Assembly: GCA_964519585.1 (NCBI GenBank) | Contig: CAZFIO010000001.1 | Location: 1-64,000, forward strand | Direction: 5' to 3' | Length of the DNA: 64,000 bases | DNA from: CAZFIO01 sp964519585 | Lineage (GTDB): Bacteria > Bacillota > Clostridia > Tissierellales > Tissierellaceae | In this document: one piece after another, positions 34,398-44,538 of the stretch | Layout of the letters: every line of letters begins with the position of its first letter | How positions within the stretch are numbered: the stretch's first letter is position 1 | The notes under the pieces: model-generated | What the model was told of the DNA's origin: nothing | Seen by the model: the letters and a program-made list of their open reading frames with translations, nothing else | The model's database searches: none | Position numbers and translations under genes: made by a program

Positions 34398-35317
34398 TAA
34401 CAGGACTTTTCTATTAAGTCTTCTGTTGAAATTATATGTTTTGGAATTGTTGCTCTTACTGTAACTTTTGGGTCTACTACTTGGGATATTTTCATATCTA
34501 CTGCTAAGCTCCCCATTATATAGGCATCTTCCCACTGAATATCCAGGGTGTTTTTTATATGGTTTACTGCTTGATTGGCTGCCTCATAAGTTGCCATTTG
34601 TAAATCATCCCCAGATGCATTAATAGCAGTATATTCTTCTGTTTCTATTAGGGGCCATTTTGCTGTTTTACCCTTAATTACATCTACTTCTATCACCACA
34701 TCTGCAGCTATCTCCAAACCAGTAAAGCAAATCTCTCCATCAGCCATGGCCGCATGACAATCACCTAGGGCAAGAAGGGCTCCTTCTTGATATACCGGGA
34801 AATATAGAGTTGATCCCGGCCTTATATCTGTAGTATCCATATTGCCCCCATGCTTCCAAGGGGTATCAGTGGGCCATGCCCCATCTTCATCGGCAGGTGC
34901 CACTCCTATTACCCCAATCATTGGTTTTATAGGTAGTTTTACTCCCTGATAATGGGCAAAACCGTCTTTTACATCTATAATTCTTACAACTGACTCCTTA
35001 ACCTGGTCGCCCAATAAACCTCCACCTGGAATGGTAGCTGCAACTCCCTTTTCCTTTACATCTATACTGACTATTTTAACCTTTAGCAGATCTCCTGGCT
35101 TTGCTCCCTCTACATATATTGGTCCAGTGGCAGGGTTTACCCTATCAAAATCCAGGCCCTCTATTGTATGGCTTTCATCAAAAATTTGCTGAAAAAAACA
35201 ATCGTTACTATCTACCTTAATTGTATCTCCAGGTGAAACTGTGATTACTGGCTCCATCTTGGGTTCAAACTTATATATAACCTTATCCCCTGGAAGATTT
35301 ATAATATTTTTACTCAT
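34397..35317 (-). CDS. Acetamidase/formamidase-family protein, right copy
   Basis: Identical mirror of 29024-29944. Confidence 0.88.
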   Translation of the reverse strand: MSKNIINLPGDKVIYKFEPKMEPVITVSPGDTIKVDSNDCFFQQIFDESHTIEGLDFDRVNPATGPIYVEGAKPGDLLKVKIVSIDVKEKGVAATIPGGGLLGDQVKESVVRIIDVKDGFAHYQGVKLPIKPMIGVIGVAPADEDGAWPTDTPWKHGGNMDTTDIRPGSTLYFPVYQEGALLALGDCHAAMADGEICFTGLEIAADVVIEVDVIKGKTAKWPLIETEEYTAINASGDDLQMATYEAANQAVNHIKNTLDIQWEDAYIMGSLAVDMKISQVVDPKVTVRATIPKHIISTEDLIEKSC

Positions 35318-35547
35318 CCTATCGCCCCCTGTTTTAATATTCTTTAGATACATGATATACGACCTAGAAGCTTATATCAAGTTTGATAAATTAAAAAAGA
35401 ATGTGAGTTGTATATAGAACCAACATCCTTTTATACATGTCTTATGTATACTCCATATAGGCTCAAAGCTTCATTAGTAATAAACTTTTCTTTTAATCCT
35501 ATATCTTAGACTTTATGCCTTTTTCTTTACACTTTACGCTTTCCGCT

Positions 35548-36525
35548 TTACGCTCTTAGCTTTAAACTTTTCGCTTCCCCAACTATCTCTTTTAACAATT
35601 CTTCATCTATATTGCCACCTGTTATAACAACTGCCACACTTTTGCCCTTAATAAATTTGGGGTTTGAAAGTAAGGCTCCTACACCAATAGCCCCAGCTGG
35701 TTCTGCTACAGTTTTTTCTTTAAGTAAGAGATGTTTTACTGCCCTTCTTATATCTTCCTCTTCAACTAGGATTATATCATCTATGGTCTCACTAGCTAGG
35801 CTGTAGGGTATATAGCCCACCCCACCAACCAAGGCATCGCAGATAGATTCTTGACTTTCATAGGATTCATAAAAGACTTGGTCTCTTAAAGATGCTAACA
35901 TTGCTGGACAGGCTGCCGTCTGGACTCCTATAATCTTTATCTTAGGATTTATAGCTTTTGCTGCTATAGATACACCAGTTATTATTCCTCCACCACCAAT
36001 GGGAACAAGTATAGTATCTATCTGGGGATTTTCTTCTAGTATTTCCAAGGCAATAGACCCTTGCCCAGCTATAACTACTTCATCTGAGCAGGGGTCAATA
36101 AAACTATAGTCATTTTCCTTAATCATTTTCATTCCTTCTTGGTGGACTTCATCATAGTTTTTCCCTAATTTAATTACATTGCCACCATAATAGTTAATCT
36201 TCTGTATTTTACTCTTGGGAGTTATTTCTGGTACAAATATATGCGGACTCTTTATCCCCAATAAATTAGCCCCATAGGAAACTGCTGCCCCATGGTTACC
36301 TGAGGATATGGCTCCTATACCCTTGACTAATTCTTCCTCTGTAAGACTAGTAAGCTTACTTAAGGCCCCTCTTAATTTATATGCCCCAGTCTTCTGTTGG
36401 TTTTCCAGTTTTAAGAACACATTTCCGTCCCCTATACTTAATTCCATAGACTTTTCTAAAGGGGTATGATAAATATATTTCTCTATTCGATTGTGGGCTG
36501 CTTCAATGTCTTTTAATCTAATCAT
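35548..36525 (-). CDS. Threonine/serine dehydratase-like enzyme, right copy
   Basis: Identical mirror of 27816-28793, last gene of the mirrored transporter operon. Confidence 0.88.
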   Translation of the reverse strand: MIRLKDIEAAHNRIEKYIYHTPLEKSMELSIGDGNVFLKLENQQKTGAYKLRGALSKLTSLTEEELVKGIGAISSGNHGAAVSYGANLLGIKSPHIFVPEITPKSKIQKINYYGGNVIKLGKNYDEVHQEGMKMIKENDYSFIDPCSDEVVIAGQGSIALEILEENPQIDTILVPIGGGGIITGVSIAAKAINPKIKIIGVQTAACPAMLASLRDQVFYESYESQESICDALVGGVGYIPYSLASETIDDIILVEEEDIRRAVKHLLLKEKTVAEPAGAIGVGALLSNPKFIKGKSVAVVITGGNIDEELLKEIVGEAKSLKLRA

Positions 36526-36544
36526 ATTATTCCCCTCTGGTTCA

Positions 36545-37276
36545 CTAGTATTCCAATACCTTGGACAGGAAGTCCTTGGTTCTTTCTCTTTGTGGGTTTT
36601 CAAATAATTCTACCGCCTCATTTTCCTCTACTATTTCTCCATCTGACATAAAGATAACCCTTGATGCTACCTGCTTGGCAAAGGCCATTTCATGGGTAAC
36701 TATAACCATAGTCATACCACTTTTGGCAAGGTTTTTCATTACATTTAAAACCTCCCCCACCATTTCGGGGTCTAGAGCTGATGTTACTTCGTCAAAGAGC
36801 ATAAGTTCAGGATCCATTGCCAAGGCCCTGGCTATGGCCACCCTTTGTTTCTGTCCCCCTGATAGGGAGTTGGGATAGGCATCTTTTTTGTCTAGTAAAT
36901 CCATAGCCCCAAGAAGTTCTATTGCCTTTTTTTCTGCCTGATCCTTTTTTAACTTACCCGTTGTTATAGGGGCAAAGGTTATATTATCCAATACAGTTTT
37001 ATGGGGAAATAAGTGGAAGTGTTGAAATACCATGCCTATTTCCTGTCTTACCTCATCTATTTTTTTAGATGTCTTATCTAATAATTCTCCCTTAAAATAA
37101 ATCTTACCTGATGTAGGTTCTTCCAAAAGATTTATACTTCGAATCAAGGTAGACTTACCAGAACCAGAAGGTCCTATGAGTCCGATAACCTCCCCTTCCT
37201 TTATATCAAGGTCTATATCTTTTAATACATGCTTATCTCCAAAAAACTTGTTTAACCCTTCAATCTTAATCATCAT
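36545..37276 (-). CDS. Amino-acid ABC transporter ATPase, right copy
   Basis: Identical mirror of 27065-27796. Confidence 0.94.
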   Translation of the reverse strand: MMIKIEGLNKFFGDKHVLKDIDLDIKEGEVIGLIGPSGSGKSTLIRSINLLEEPTSGKIYFKGELLDKTSKKIDEVRQEIGMVFQHFHLFPHKTVLDNITFAPITTGKLKKDQAEKKAIELLGAMDLLDKKDAYPNSLSGGQKQRVAIARALAMDPELMLFDEVTSALDPEMVGEVLNVMKNLAKSGMTMVIVTHEMAFAKQVASRVIFMSDGEIVEENEAVELFENPQRERTKDFLSKVLEY

Positions 37277-37931
37277 GAGCCATTCTCCTTTCAAAATGTC
37301 CTACAAGTTGGGATATGGTAAAAGTGAGTATAAAGTAGATTATGGCTATGACCACCAAGGGTGTAAAGGGTGCCATGGATTTACTTGTAACTATTTTTGA
37401 AGAATACATCAAGTCTGCTGTACCTATGACTGAAGCTACAGATGTTTCCTTAATCAGGGTTACAAACTCATTACCCAAGGCGGGTAAGATGTTCTTAATC
37501 GCCTGGGGTAATATAATGTGCCTCATAGTATCCTTTTGAGAAATTCCTAAACTTCTACTGGCCTCTGTTTGACCCTTGTCTATAGACTGGATCCCTGACC
37601 TTATGATTTCAGCCACATAGGCTGCACTGTTTAAGGCTACTGCTATAAGGGCTGATAAAAACTTATCTATATCCAGTCCCAAGAGGGCATAGGTACCAAA
37701 GTAAACCATGGAAATTTGTACTAGGATAGGGGTTCCCCTGATTGCCTCAATGTAAACCGTGGAAAAAAATTTCAATATCTTGTTCTTAGATAGTCTCATT
37801 AGGCTTAAGATAAAGCCTAATGCACTACCTATAATTAAAGCAAAAAGTGATAATAAAATTGTATTTCTTATTCCTATGAAATAATAATATCTATACTTGA
37901 TAAATAGTTCTAAAACTCCCAAAAACTCCAC
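37266..37931 (-). CDS. Amino-acid ABC transporter permease, right copy
   Basis: Identical mirror of 26410-27075. The alternative TTG start corresponds to 37922. Confidence 0.92.
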   Translation of the reverse strand: MEFLGVLELFIKYRYYYFIGIRNTILLSLFALIIGSALGFILSLMRLSKNKILKFFSTVYIEAIRGTPILVQISMVYFGTYALLGLDIDKFLSALIAVALNSAAYVAEIIRSGIQSIDKGQTEASRSLGISQKDTMRHIILPQAIKNILPALGNEFVTLIKETSVASVIGTADLMYSSKIVTSKSMAPFTPLVVIAIIYFILTFTISQLVGHFERRMAHDD

Positions 37932-37963
37932 TCCTCTTTACTCCTTATTTCCACTGGTTCGAC

Positions 37964-38857
37964 TTAGATTTCCTCTTGACTTAATTCGTCAGCTTCGGCC
38001 ATCCATTTTTCGATTAAACCTTTAACCTTAATCTCAGCTAGAATTTCATTAATTTTCTCTGTCAATTCATCACTACCTGTTTTTAGTGCTATAGCAACTC
38101 CATCCGTACCTGAGTCAATTTCTAATCCTTCAACCATTATTACATCATCATTAGCTTTTGCAAAGGCTTCAGCTACAGGTGTCTCCATAATTACACAATC
38201 AACTTTATTTGTTTTTAAATTCATAACTAAATCATAGTTTGATGCTAGACTCAATACTTCTTTCCCTCCAGCTTCATTGGCCACATCTTCCTGAGTTGTG
38301 CCTATCTGTACACCTATCTTTTTATCCTTCAAGTCTGCTTCCTTATTGATTCCTAGAGGATTTCCCTTTGGAACTAGGACTGCTAGATTTGCTTCATAGT
38401 ATATGTCTGAGAAATTAGCGTCCCTTTCTGGGTCTGGATTCATACCTGCAATAACTATATCTACCCTTCCAGCACCTAGAGCTGCAACCAAAATATCAAA
38501 ATCCATATCATTAATTTCTAATTCTACGCCTAATTTTTCTGCGATATATTTTGCTATCTCAATATCAAACCCTACAATTTCATCCTTACCATTAATTAAA
38601 GCATGGAATTCAAATGGAGGATAGTCTGCACTTGTTCCAAGTACAATTTTACCTGCGTCTTGAATATCCTTAACTGTCTTGATACCACTAGGTTCTTCGC
38701 CATTTTCTTCTCCACCATTTTCTCCCTCACCAGGTTCCTCCACTTGGCCTGGTCCTTCTGGTTCTTCAGGTTTTTCACCACAAGCTACCAATACCACTGA
38801 CAAGGCTAATACTAAAACTAACAATAAACTAATTTTTTTACTCATCTTCTTTAACAT
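37964..38857 (-). CDS. Amino-acid-binding lipoprotein, right copy
   Basis: Identical mirror of 25484-26377. Confidence 0.93.
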   Translation of the reverse strand: MLKKMSKKISLLLVLVLALSVVLVACGEKPEEPEGPGQVEEPGEGENGGEENGEEPSGIKTVKDIQDAGKIVLGTSADYPPFEFHALINGKDEIVGFDIEIAKYIAEKLGVELEINDMDFDILVAALGAGRVDIVIAGMNPDPERDANFSDIYYEANLAVLVPKGNPLGINKEADLKDKKIGVQIGTTQEDVANEAGGKEVLSLASNYDLVMNLKTNKVDCVIMETPVAEAFAKANDDVIMVEGLEIDSGTDGVAIALKTGSDELTEKINEILAEIKVKGLIEKWMAEADELSQEEI

Positions 38858-38932
38858 TATAATTCCCCCTTAGATTGTAAAATTACTAATTTCCCAATAC
38901 TTTTTTGTGACTTTAGGATTTAATTATCCTAG

Positions 38933-39053
38933 TGGAAGATGACGCAGTCTCGAATTTCAAATCTAGAGCTCTCTTGGTTCGCATAGATTTGGTGTTCGTT
39001 GCGTTTGACCTTCCATCGATTTGCAAAAAAGCTTTGCTAATCGGGATAGGTCA
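38933..39053 (-). other. Structured leader after T-box, right copy
   Basis: Mirror of 25288-25408; both overlapping hairpins are preserved. Confidence 0.5.
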
Positions 39054-39054
39054 T

Positions 39055-39330
39055 AAAAAAAACTCCCATTCCTAGAATCTCTTCTAGGAACGAGAGTTAG
39101 TCGCGTTGCCATCCTAATTTATCCATATATCGCTATATAGACCTCTTTGGGTACATATATACCCTATCACTATAAGGGGTGATCCCCTTGCAGCCTTGAA
39201 TCTAATCTCGGTGCAAAACTCAGAGGCCCTTTTCGTTTCTTTCGTCCTGTTCCCTTTCACCAGGTGGAACTCGCTGTAAAGACTTCCTAAAACTACTCCC
39301 CTCTTCAGAGTCATTTTCATTTTCTGAATT
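39055..39330 (-). ncRNA. T-box riboswitch, right copy
   Basis: Mirror of 25011-25286. The T-box motif AGGATGGCAACGCG is at 39102-39115. Confidence 0.93.
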
Positions 39331-39336
39331 TTTATC

Positions 39337-39365
39337 ATTATACAACAGATAATTTTAAATGTAAA
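39337..39365 (-). promoter_or_regulatory. Promoter of the T-box operon, right copy
   Basis: TTTACA, 17 nt, TATAAT on the minus strand; mirror of 24976-25004. Confidence 0.75.
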
Positions 39366-39500
39366 GCCTTTTTTGAAAATACTTTTTTCTTTTCTTTTAT
39401 TCTATTAGGATAAAAGAAATTATATTCCTATTTTTATAAAATAGTATAATTTTGGATTAATGTGTAAAAAGTATAGGTAAAGAAAAAACAGGAGGAAAAT

Positions 39501-41060
39501 ATGGATACGTTAAAGTTCAATAAATTTCCAGAATCCTATTGGCTAGCTTCAACAGATAAAAGTTCTTACCCAGCCTTGGAAAAGGATATAAATGTAGATA
39601 TAGCTATAGTAGGTGGAGGGATGGTAGGAATAACCACAGCCTATCAATTAAGAAAGCAAGGTTTGAAAGTAGCTATTTTAGAAGCAGGGGGAATCCTATC
39701 TTCAACCACAGCCCATACCACAGGAAAAATTAGCTCCCAGCATGGTTTGATTTACCATAAGTTAATCAATCAATTTGGTGAGGATTTGGCCAGACAGTAT
39801 GCCCATGCCAATGAAAGGGCTATAGGGGTAATAAAGGAAATAGCAGAAGAAAACAATATTGAATGTGATTATAGCAATCAAGCTTCATTTGTTTATACTC
39901 AAGATGAAAATAAAATAAAGAATATAGAAGATGAGGTTGAAGCTGCATCTTCCCTAGGTATAAAAGCATCCTATGTGGAAGAAATACCCTTCGATATGGA
40001 GATTAAGGCTGGGGTCAGATTTGAAGATCAAGCCCAATTTCACCCTAGAAAGTTTTTGCTTCCTTTGGCAAAGCTAGCTCATAAGGACGGCATGTCTATT
40101 TATGAAAATAGTAGGGTTATTGATTTGGAAGAGGATGGGGATGAATATGTTTTGTTGACTTCCCAAGGAAAAAAAGTTAGGGCAAAGAAGGTTATCATAG
40201 CCTCCCACTATCCCTTCTACAATAAGGCCTCCATGTATTTCTCCAAGATTTATGTGGAAAGGTCCTATATACTTGCAATCACCGCAAAGGAAAAGTTTCC
40301 CGGTGGCATGTATATAAATACTGAGGACCCTAGCCGATCTTTAAGATCCCAAAAAACTGAGGATGGAGAATTGATTTTTCTAGTAGGTGAAAAGCATAAG
40401 GTAGGTCAAAGTGAAGATACTGGCCTTCATTATAGAAACCTAATCCAGTTTGCAAAGGAAATATTCACCATAGAGGAAATGCCTTTTAGATGGTCTACCC
40501 AGGATTGTATGACTATAGATGGGGTCCCTTATGTAGGCTACTTTACTGATGATACCCCTAATCTATATATAGCCACTGGCTTTCAAAAATGGGGAATGAC
40601 CAATTCTATAGTTTCATCTATGATTTTGAGAGATTTAATAATCAAGGGGGAAAGTCCTTGGCAGGATATATATAGCCCATCCAGGAAAAATCTTATGGCT
40701 TCAGCCAAGGAATTTGTAGCACAGAATGTCAATGTTGCAGGTCAACTGTTGAAGGGGAAACTTTCTAAGCTTCCAGACGAACTGGATATAGGCTTAAGTG
40801 AGGGAAAAGTCTTTAAGCATGACGGTGAAAGAATTGGAGCCTATAGGGATGATAAGGGGGAGTATTTCTTTGTGGATACCACCTGTACCCATTTGGGTTG
40901 TGAACTAAATTGGAATGATGCTGAAAGATCCTGGGATTGCCCTTGTCATGGTTCCCGCTTTACCTTTGAAGGCAATATAATCCAAGGCCCAGCTGTAAAA
41001 CCCTTGAATTTTAACAAGGATGCCAATATATTAATAAAGTTAATCAAAGAAGACTTTTAG
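39501..41060 (+). CDS. FAD/Rieske oxidoreductase, right copy
   Basis: Identical mirror of 23281-24840. Confidence 0.9.
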   Translation: MDTLKFNKFPESYWLASTDKSSYPALEKDINVDIAIVGGGMVGITTAYQLRKQGLKVAILEAGGILSSTTAHTTGKISSQHGLIYHKLINQFGEDLARQYAHANERAIGVIKEIAEENNIECDYSNQASFVYTQDENKIKNIEDEVEAASSLGIKASYVEEIPFDMEIKAGVRFEDQAQFHPRKFLLPLAKLAHKDGMSIYENSRVIDLEEDGDEYVLLTSQGKKVRAKKVIIASHYPFYNKASMYFSKIYVERSYILAITAKEKFPGGMYINTEDPSRSLRSQKTEDGELIFLVGEKHKVGQSEDTGLHYRNLIQFAKEIFTIEEMPFRWSTQDCMTIDGVPYVGYFTDDTPNLYIATGFQKWGMTNSIVSSMILRDLIIKGESPWQDIYSPSRKNLMASAKEFVAQNVNVAGQLLKGKLSKLPDELDIGLSEGKVFKHDGERIGAYRDDKGEYFFVDTTCTHLGCELNWNDAERSWDCPCHGSRFTFEGNIIQGPAVKPLNFNKDANILIKLIKEDF

Positions 41061-41067
41061 TCAAAAA

Positions 41068-41092
41068 TGCGCTGGGGACGGTCCCTGGCGCA
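41068..41092. repeat. REP-like palindrome R5, right copy
   Basis: Mirror of 23249-23273, again between the convergent oxidoreductase and corA genes. Confidence 0.85.
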
Positions 41093-41100
41093 TTTTTGTT

Positions 41101-42060
41101 TTATAGCCAACCCTTTTTCTTAAAGTACTTGAACATTAAAAGTATTATTCCTATACTAATCAACCAGAAGCTAAGGTATCCATACTTCCACTCTAATTCT
41201 GGCAAATATTTAAAATTCATTCCATATATGCCTGCTAAAAAGGTCAAGGGGGTAAATATGGTTGTAAATATGGTCAAGACCTTCATCACATCATTTGTTT
41301 TATTGCCTATACTGGATAAGTAGGTATCCAGCATACCTGAACATATTTCCCTATAGTTCTCAACTATATCTATTATTTGAATTATATCATCTGCTATATC
41401 TCTAAAATAATATATGGTTCTACCATTGATTAGATCATATTCATTCTTTGATAGGTTGCTTGCCACTTCCCGCATAGGCCACATGATATTTCTAATAGTA
41501 ATTAGCTCCCTTTTTACATAGTATATCTTTTCCAATATTTTTTTATTGGGATCCTGTAACAACTCATCTTCTAATTCATCTATCTTATCACCAAGCATCT
41601 CTATAAGATCAAAATAGTTTTCCACTATAGAATTCAAAAGAGCATAAAGCAAATCATCAGCTCCATTCTTTCTAAGGATTGTACCATCTTGTAGTTTGTC
41701 TTCTATACTAATAAATACATCTGTCTCATATTCTTCGAAAGAAATCATTTTATCCATAAATAGTATAAATGAAACTTTTTGTATGCTTAAATCATTATTA
41801 TTAAGGATAATATTTTGAGACTTAATATAAATATAATCTTCATAGTCATCAATCTTGGGCCTCTGATTGTCCCCTAGTATATCATCTGAAACCAGGGAAT
41901 GAACACCCAACTTATTACATAGATCCTTTATTAGGTCAGTATTACCAAGCCCTACTATTTGTAGCCACTTTATCCTATCATCCTTGTCATTTGTAAAATC
42001 TTCAATATTCTCAATATTTCTTTTATCCATACTATTGGTATCATATTTTATGTATAACAT
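41101..42060 (-). CDS. corA: CorA metal transporter, right copy
   Basis: Identical mirror of 22281-23240. Confidence 0.94.
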   Translation of the reverse strand: MLYIKYDTNSMDKRNIENIEDFTNDKDDRIKWLQIVGLGNTDLIKDLCNKLGVHSLVSDDILGDNQRPKIDDYEDYIYIKSQNIILNNNDLSIQKVSFILFMDKMISFEEYETDVFISIEDKLQDGTILRKNGADDLLYALLNSIVENYFDLIEMLGDKIDELEDELLQDPNKKILEKIYYVKRELITIRNIMWPMREVASNLSKNEYDLINGRTIYYFRDIADDIIQIIDIVENYREICSGMLDTYLSSIGNKTNDVMKVLTIFTTIFTPLTFLAGIYGMNFKYLPELEWKYGYLSFWLISIGIILLMFKYFKKKGWL

Positions 42061-42064
42061 CTTC

Positions 42065-42880
42065 TCACCCCTCCAGTGCGTTGGGGACGGTCCCTGGCGC
42101 ATTTTTGTTTTGTCGGCTTATCCTGTGTACTATTCCCCTTCCAATATTTAGTAAGTCTGCAATTTGTCTATGTGATAAATCCTTATTTACCAGTAACCTA
42201 GTCACAATTCCCTCCAAATGTTCCATATTTGTTTCTAATTCAGTCTTTTCTAGGCCATTATCCATTAAATATTGTGAAATTATTTTTATACTCTTATTAA
42301 ATCTTAGCATTTGGATATCTTCTTGCGTATCCAAATATTCATTCTCATCATATTCACCATGGAAATCAATAAAGCTATTTTTTTTCTCATTAAAATATGA
42401 CATTACTAATTCTCTTTGGCTATTGGTCAATATTCCATCTCCCCTAAGGTATTCATTATAGCTAGACCATTTATAATTTCTAGGATGGCCTACTAAACCA
42501 GCTTTTACAGGATTATTATGTATATATCTTAGGACATTTAGGAGGTGTTCGTCACCAGTAATTACCTCGCTTCTATATCTTCCTTGAAATACATGGCCCA
42601 CCCTGTCATTTATATAGTTGAATTGCAGTGCATACTTAGTGTTAATACATTTCATTACCTTGCCTAGGTCTTCTATTTCAACCCAAATCAAAATATGTGC
42701 ATGATTATCCATAATACAATATGCCCCTATTTCTATCAAGCCCTCTTCCTCTTGCTTAGATAAGGTTTCTATGAAATATCTTTTATTCACAGGATTTTTA
42801 AATACTTCCTCTTTATTGTTACCTCTTACCATAATATGATAATAATCAGTTGGACTCTGAGCCCTTGCTAATCTAGCCAT
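42065..42880 (-). CDS. RAYT transposase, right copy
   Basis: Identical mirror of 21461-22276. Because RAYTs are normally single-copy, this second copy is another hint that the duplication is not genuine. Confidence 0.93.
   Translation of the reverse strand: MARLARAQSPTDYYHIMVRGNNKEEVFKNPVNKRYFIETLSKQEEEGLIEIGAYCIMDNHAHILIWVEIEDLGKVMKCINTKYALQFNYINDRVGHVFQGRYRSEVITGDEHLLNVLRYIHNNPVKAGLVGHPRNYKWSSYNEYLRGDGILTNSQRELVMSYFNEKKNSFIDFHGEYDENEYLDTQEDIQMLRFNKSIKIISQYLMDNGLEKTELETNMEHLEGIVTRLLVNKDLSHRQIADLLNIGRGIVHRISRQNKNAPGTVPNALEG
42077..42101. repeat. REP-like palindrome R4, right copy
   Basis: Mirror of 22240-22264, inside the 3' end of the RAYT gene. Confidence 0.85.
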
Positions 42881-42965
42881 CTTTTTCCTCCAAAAATATT
42901 ATTACCATAATATTCGACATAATTACATAAAATCCTTCTTTTTATTTAATAAAATTCAACAAAAA

Positions 42966-42990
42966 TGCATTGGGGACTGTCCCCAGCGCA
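42966..42990. repeat. REP-like palindrome R3, right copy
   Basis: Mirror of 21351-21375. Confidence 0.85.
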
Positions 42991-43018
42991 TTTTTGACCT
43001 AGATTTTTCAAGCAAAAA

Positions 43019-43043
43019 TGCGCCAAGGACCGTCCCTGGCGCA
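43019..43043. repeat. REP-like palindrome R2, right copy
   Basis: Mirror of 21298-21322. Confidence 0.85.
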
Positions 43044-43107
43044 TCTATATTTGCAAAACGAATATTGATGGGTATAGTTCTTCACCTTTTCTTATTAAAG
43101 ACTATAC

Positions 43108-43941
43108 TTATTCTTTATCTCCCACTTCAACCTGGTTTTCATCATAGGAAATCCAGTCACTATAGCTACCTGGGTAAAGCTTTGGTTTTAGTCCTATTTC
43201 ATCCATAAATATATAGGGTACTGTTCCACTGACCCCAGAACCACAATATACAATTATTTCTTTATGTTGAAATAGGGGCTCTAGAAGCTTACCTATATCC
43301 TCCATATCTATCCCATCCTTATTTAAGAAGGAGTCCCAGGGTAAATTCATAGCGGAAGGTATGCGACCTGGAAACTTGTCTAAAGGTTCAACCTCGCCTA
43401 GATATCTTTCATACGATCTGGCATCTATTAGAACTGTTCCTTCTTTGCCTATAGAATCCCTTACATATTCCATATTTACTCTTATGTCACTATTTATATT
43501 AAGTGATAAGCCTTTTGATTTTCTTCTTTTAAGAATTGTATCTGTGATTTCCCCACCTTCCCTTAGCCAGTTGTCAAATCCACCTTCTAGTATATAAACC
43601 TTGCTTTTCCCTATGTACTTTAGTAACCACCACAACCTAGCAGCCATGGCTAAAGCTCCATCATCATAAATCACAAGTAGGGAATCATCATGGATTCCTA
43701 GGCCTTTCATATCTTCAACAAACCTCTTCATGTCAGGTAGTGGATGCCTACCCCCATGAATACCTAGCTCACCTGTCATTGTATCCTCAAGTGAAACAAA
43801 ATGAGCTCCTTTTATATGACCTTCTTCATACAATTTCATACCTTTTTCAGGATCAGACAAATCCGCCCTTGCATCCAAGATTATTAAATTATCCTTATTA
43901 ATATTTTCTTCCAACCAAGCCTTCTTTACAAAGTTTTTCAT
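43108..43941 (-). CDS. Rhodanese-type sulfurtransferase, right copy
   Basis: Identical mirror of 20400-21233. Confidence 0.9.
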   Translation of the reverse strand: MKNFVKKAWLEENINKDNLIILDARADLSDPEKGMKLYEEGHIKGAHFVSLEDTMTGELGIHGGRHPLPDMKRFVEDMKGLGIHDDSLLVIYDDGALAMAARLWWLLKYIGKSKVYILEGGFDNWLREGGEITDTILKRRKSKGLSLNINSDIRVNMEYVRDSIGKEGTVLIDARSYERYLGEVEPLDKFPGRIPSAMNLPWDSFLNKDGIDMEDIGKLLEPLFQHKEIIVYCGSGVSGTVPYIFMDEIGLKPKLYPGSYSDWISYDENQVEVGDKE

Positions 43942-44009
43942 CTTTCTACCTCCTTGTAAAATACAAACATTAGATTGAAGCTATAACTGCTGCAATTTTC
44001 TATAAATAA

Positions 44010-44039
44010 AATATATCACATTATAAAAATCCCTGTCAA
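44010..44039 (-). promoter_or_regulatory. Rhodanese promoter, right copy
   Basis: TTGACA, 18 nt, TATATT on the minus strand; mirror of 20302-20331. Confidence 0.65.
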
Positions 44040-44118
44040 TCATAAGGCCCCTAACCAAGAGTAGTCTATAAAATATAAGATGAACAAAATTTCCCATCCC
44101 CTTTATTGAAAATATGAC

Positions 44119-44194
44119 TTGACATGTATCAGGTGTCGATATATACTTAAATTATCACTATATCATGTGTCGATATATCATGTATTGATATATC
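44119..44194 (+). promoter_or_regulatory. padR promoter and operators, right copy
   Basis: TTGACA 44119-44124, TATACT 44142-44147. Operator centres at 44134, 44168 and 44183; mirror of 20147-20222. Confidence 0.75.
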
Positions 44195-44211
44195 CTAAGG
44201 AGGGGAAGCTA

Positions 44212-44538
44212 TTGAATAAACCACTAACCCAGCCAATGTTTTATATTCTTTTATCCTTAAAGGAAAAAAGACATGGCTATGAAATTATGCAATATATAGA
44301 ATGGCTTACGGAAGGTAAGGTGCAGGTAGGACCTGGGACCCTCTACTCCCTACTGCCTAGGTTTGAAAAGGATAAATATATAGAAATGATTTCAGAAGAG
44401 GACAAGAAAAAAACCTATCTTATTACTGACTTAGGTAGGGATGTTTTAAATGGAGAGATTCAAAGATTTGAAGCCATGATAGGTCATGCAAACTATGTAA
44501 AGGAGGGAAAGGAAGATGAATTTCAAAATAGAAATTAA
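44212..44538 (+). CDS. PadR-family regulator, right copy
   Basis: Identical mirror of 19803-20129, TTG start behind AAGGAGGGG. Confidence 0.92.
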   Translation: MNKPLTQPMFYILLSLKEKRHGYEIMQYIEWLTEGKVQVGPGTLYSLLPRFEKDKYIEMISEEDKKKTYLITDLGRDVLNGEIQRFEAMIGHANYVKEGKEDEFQNRN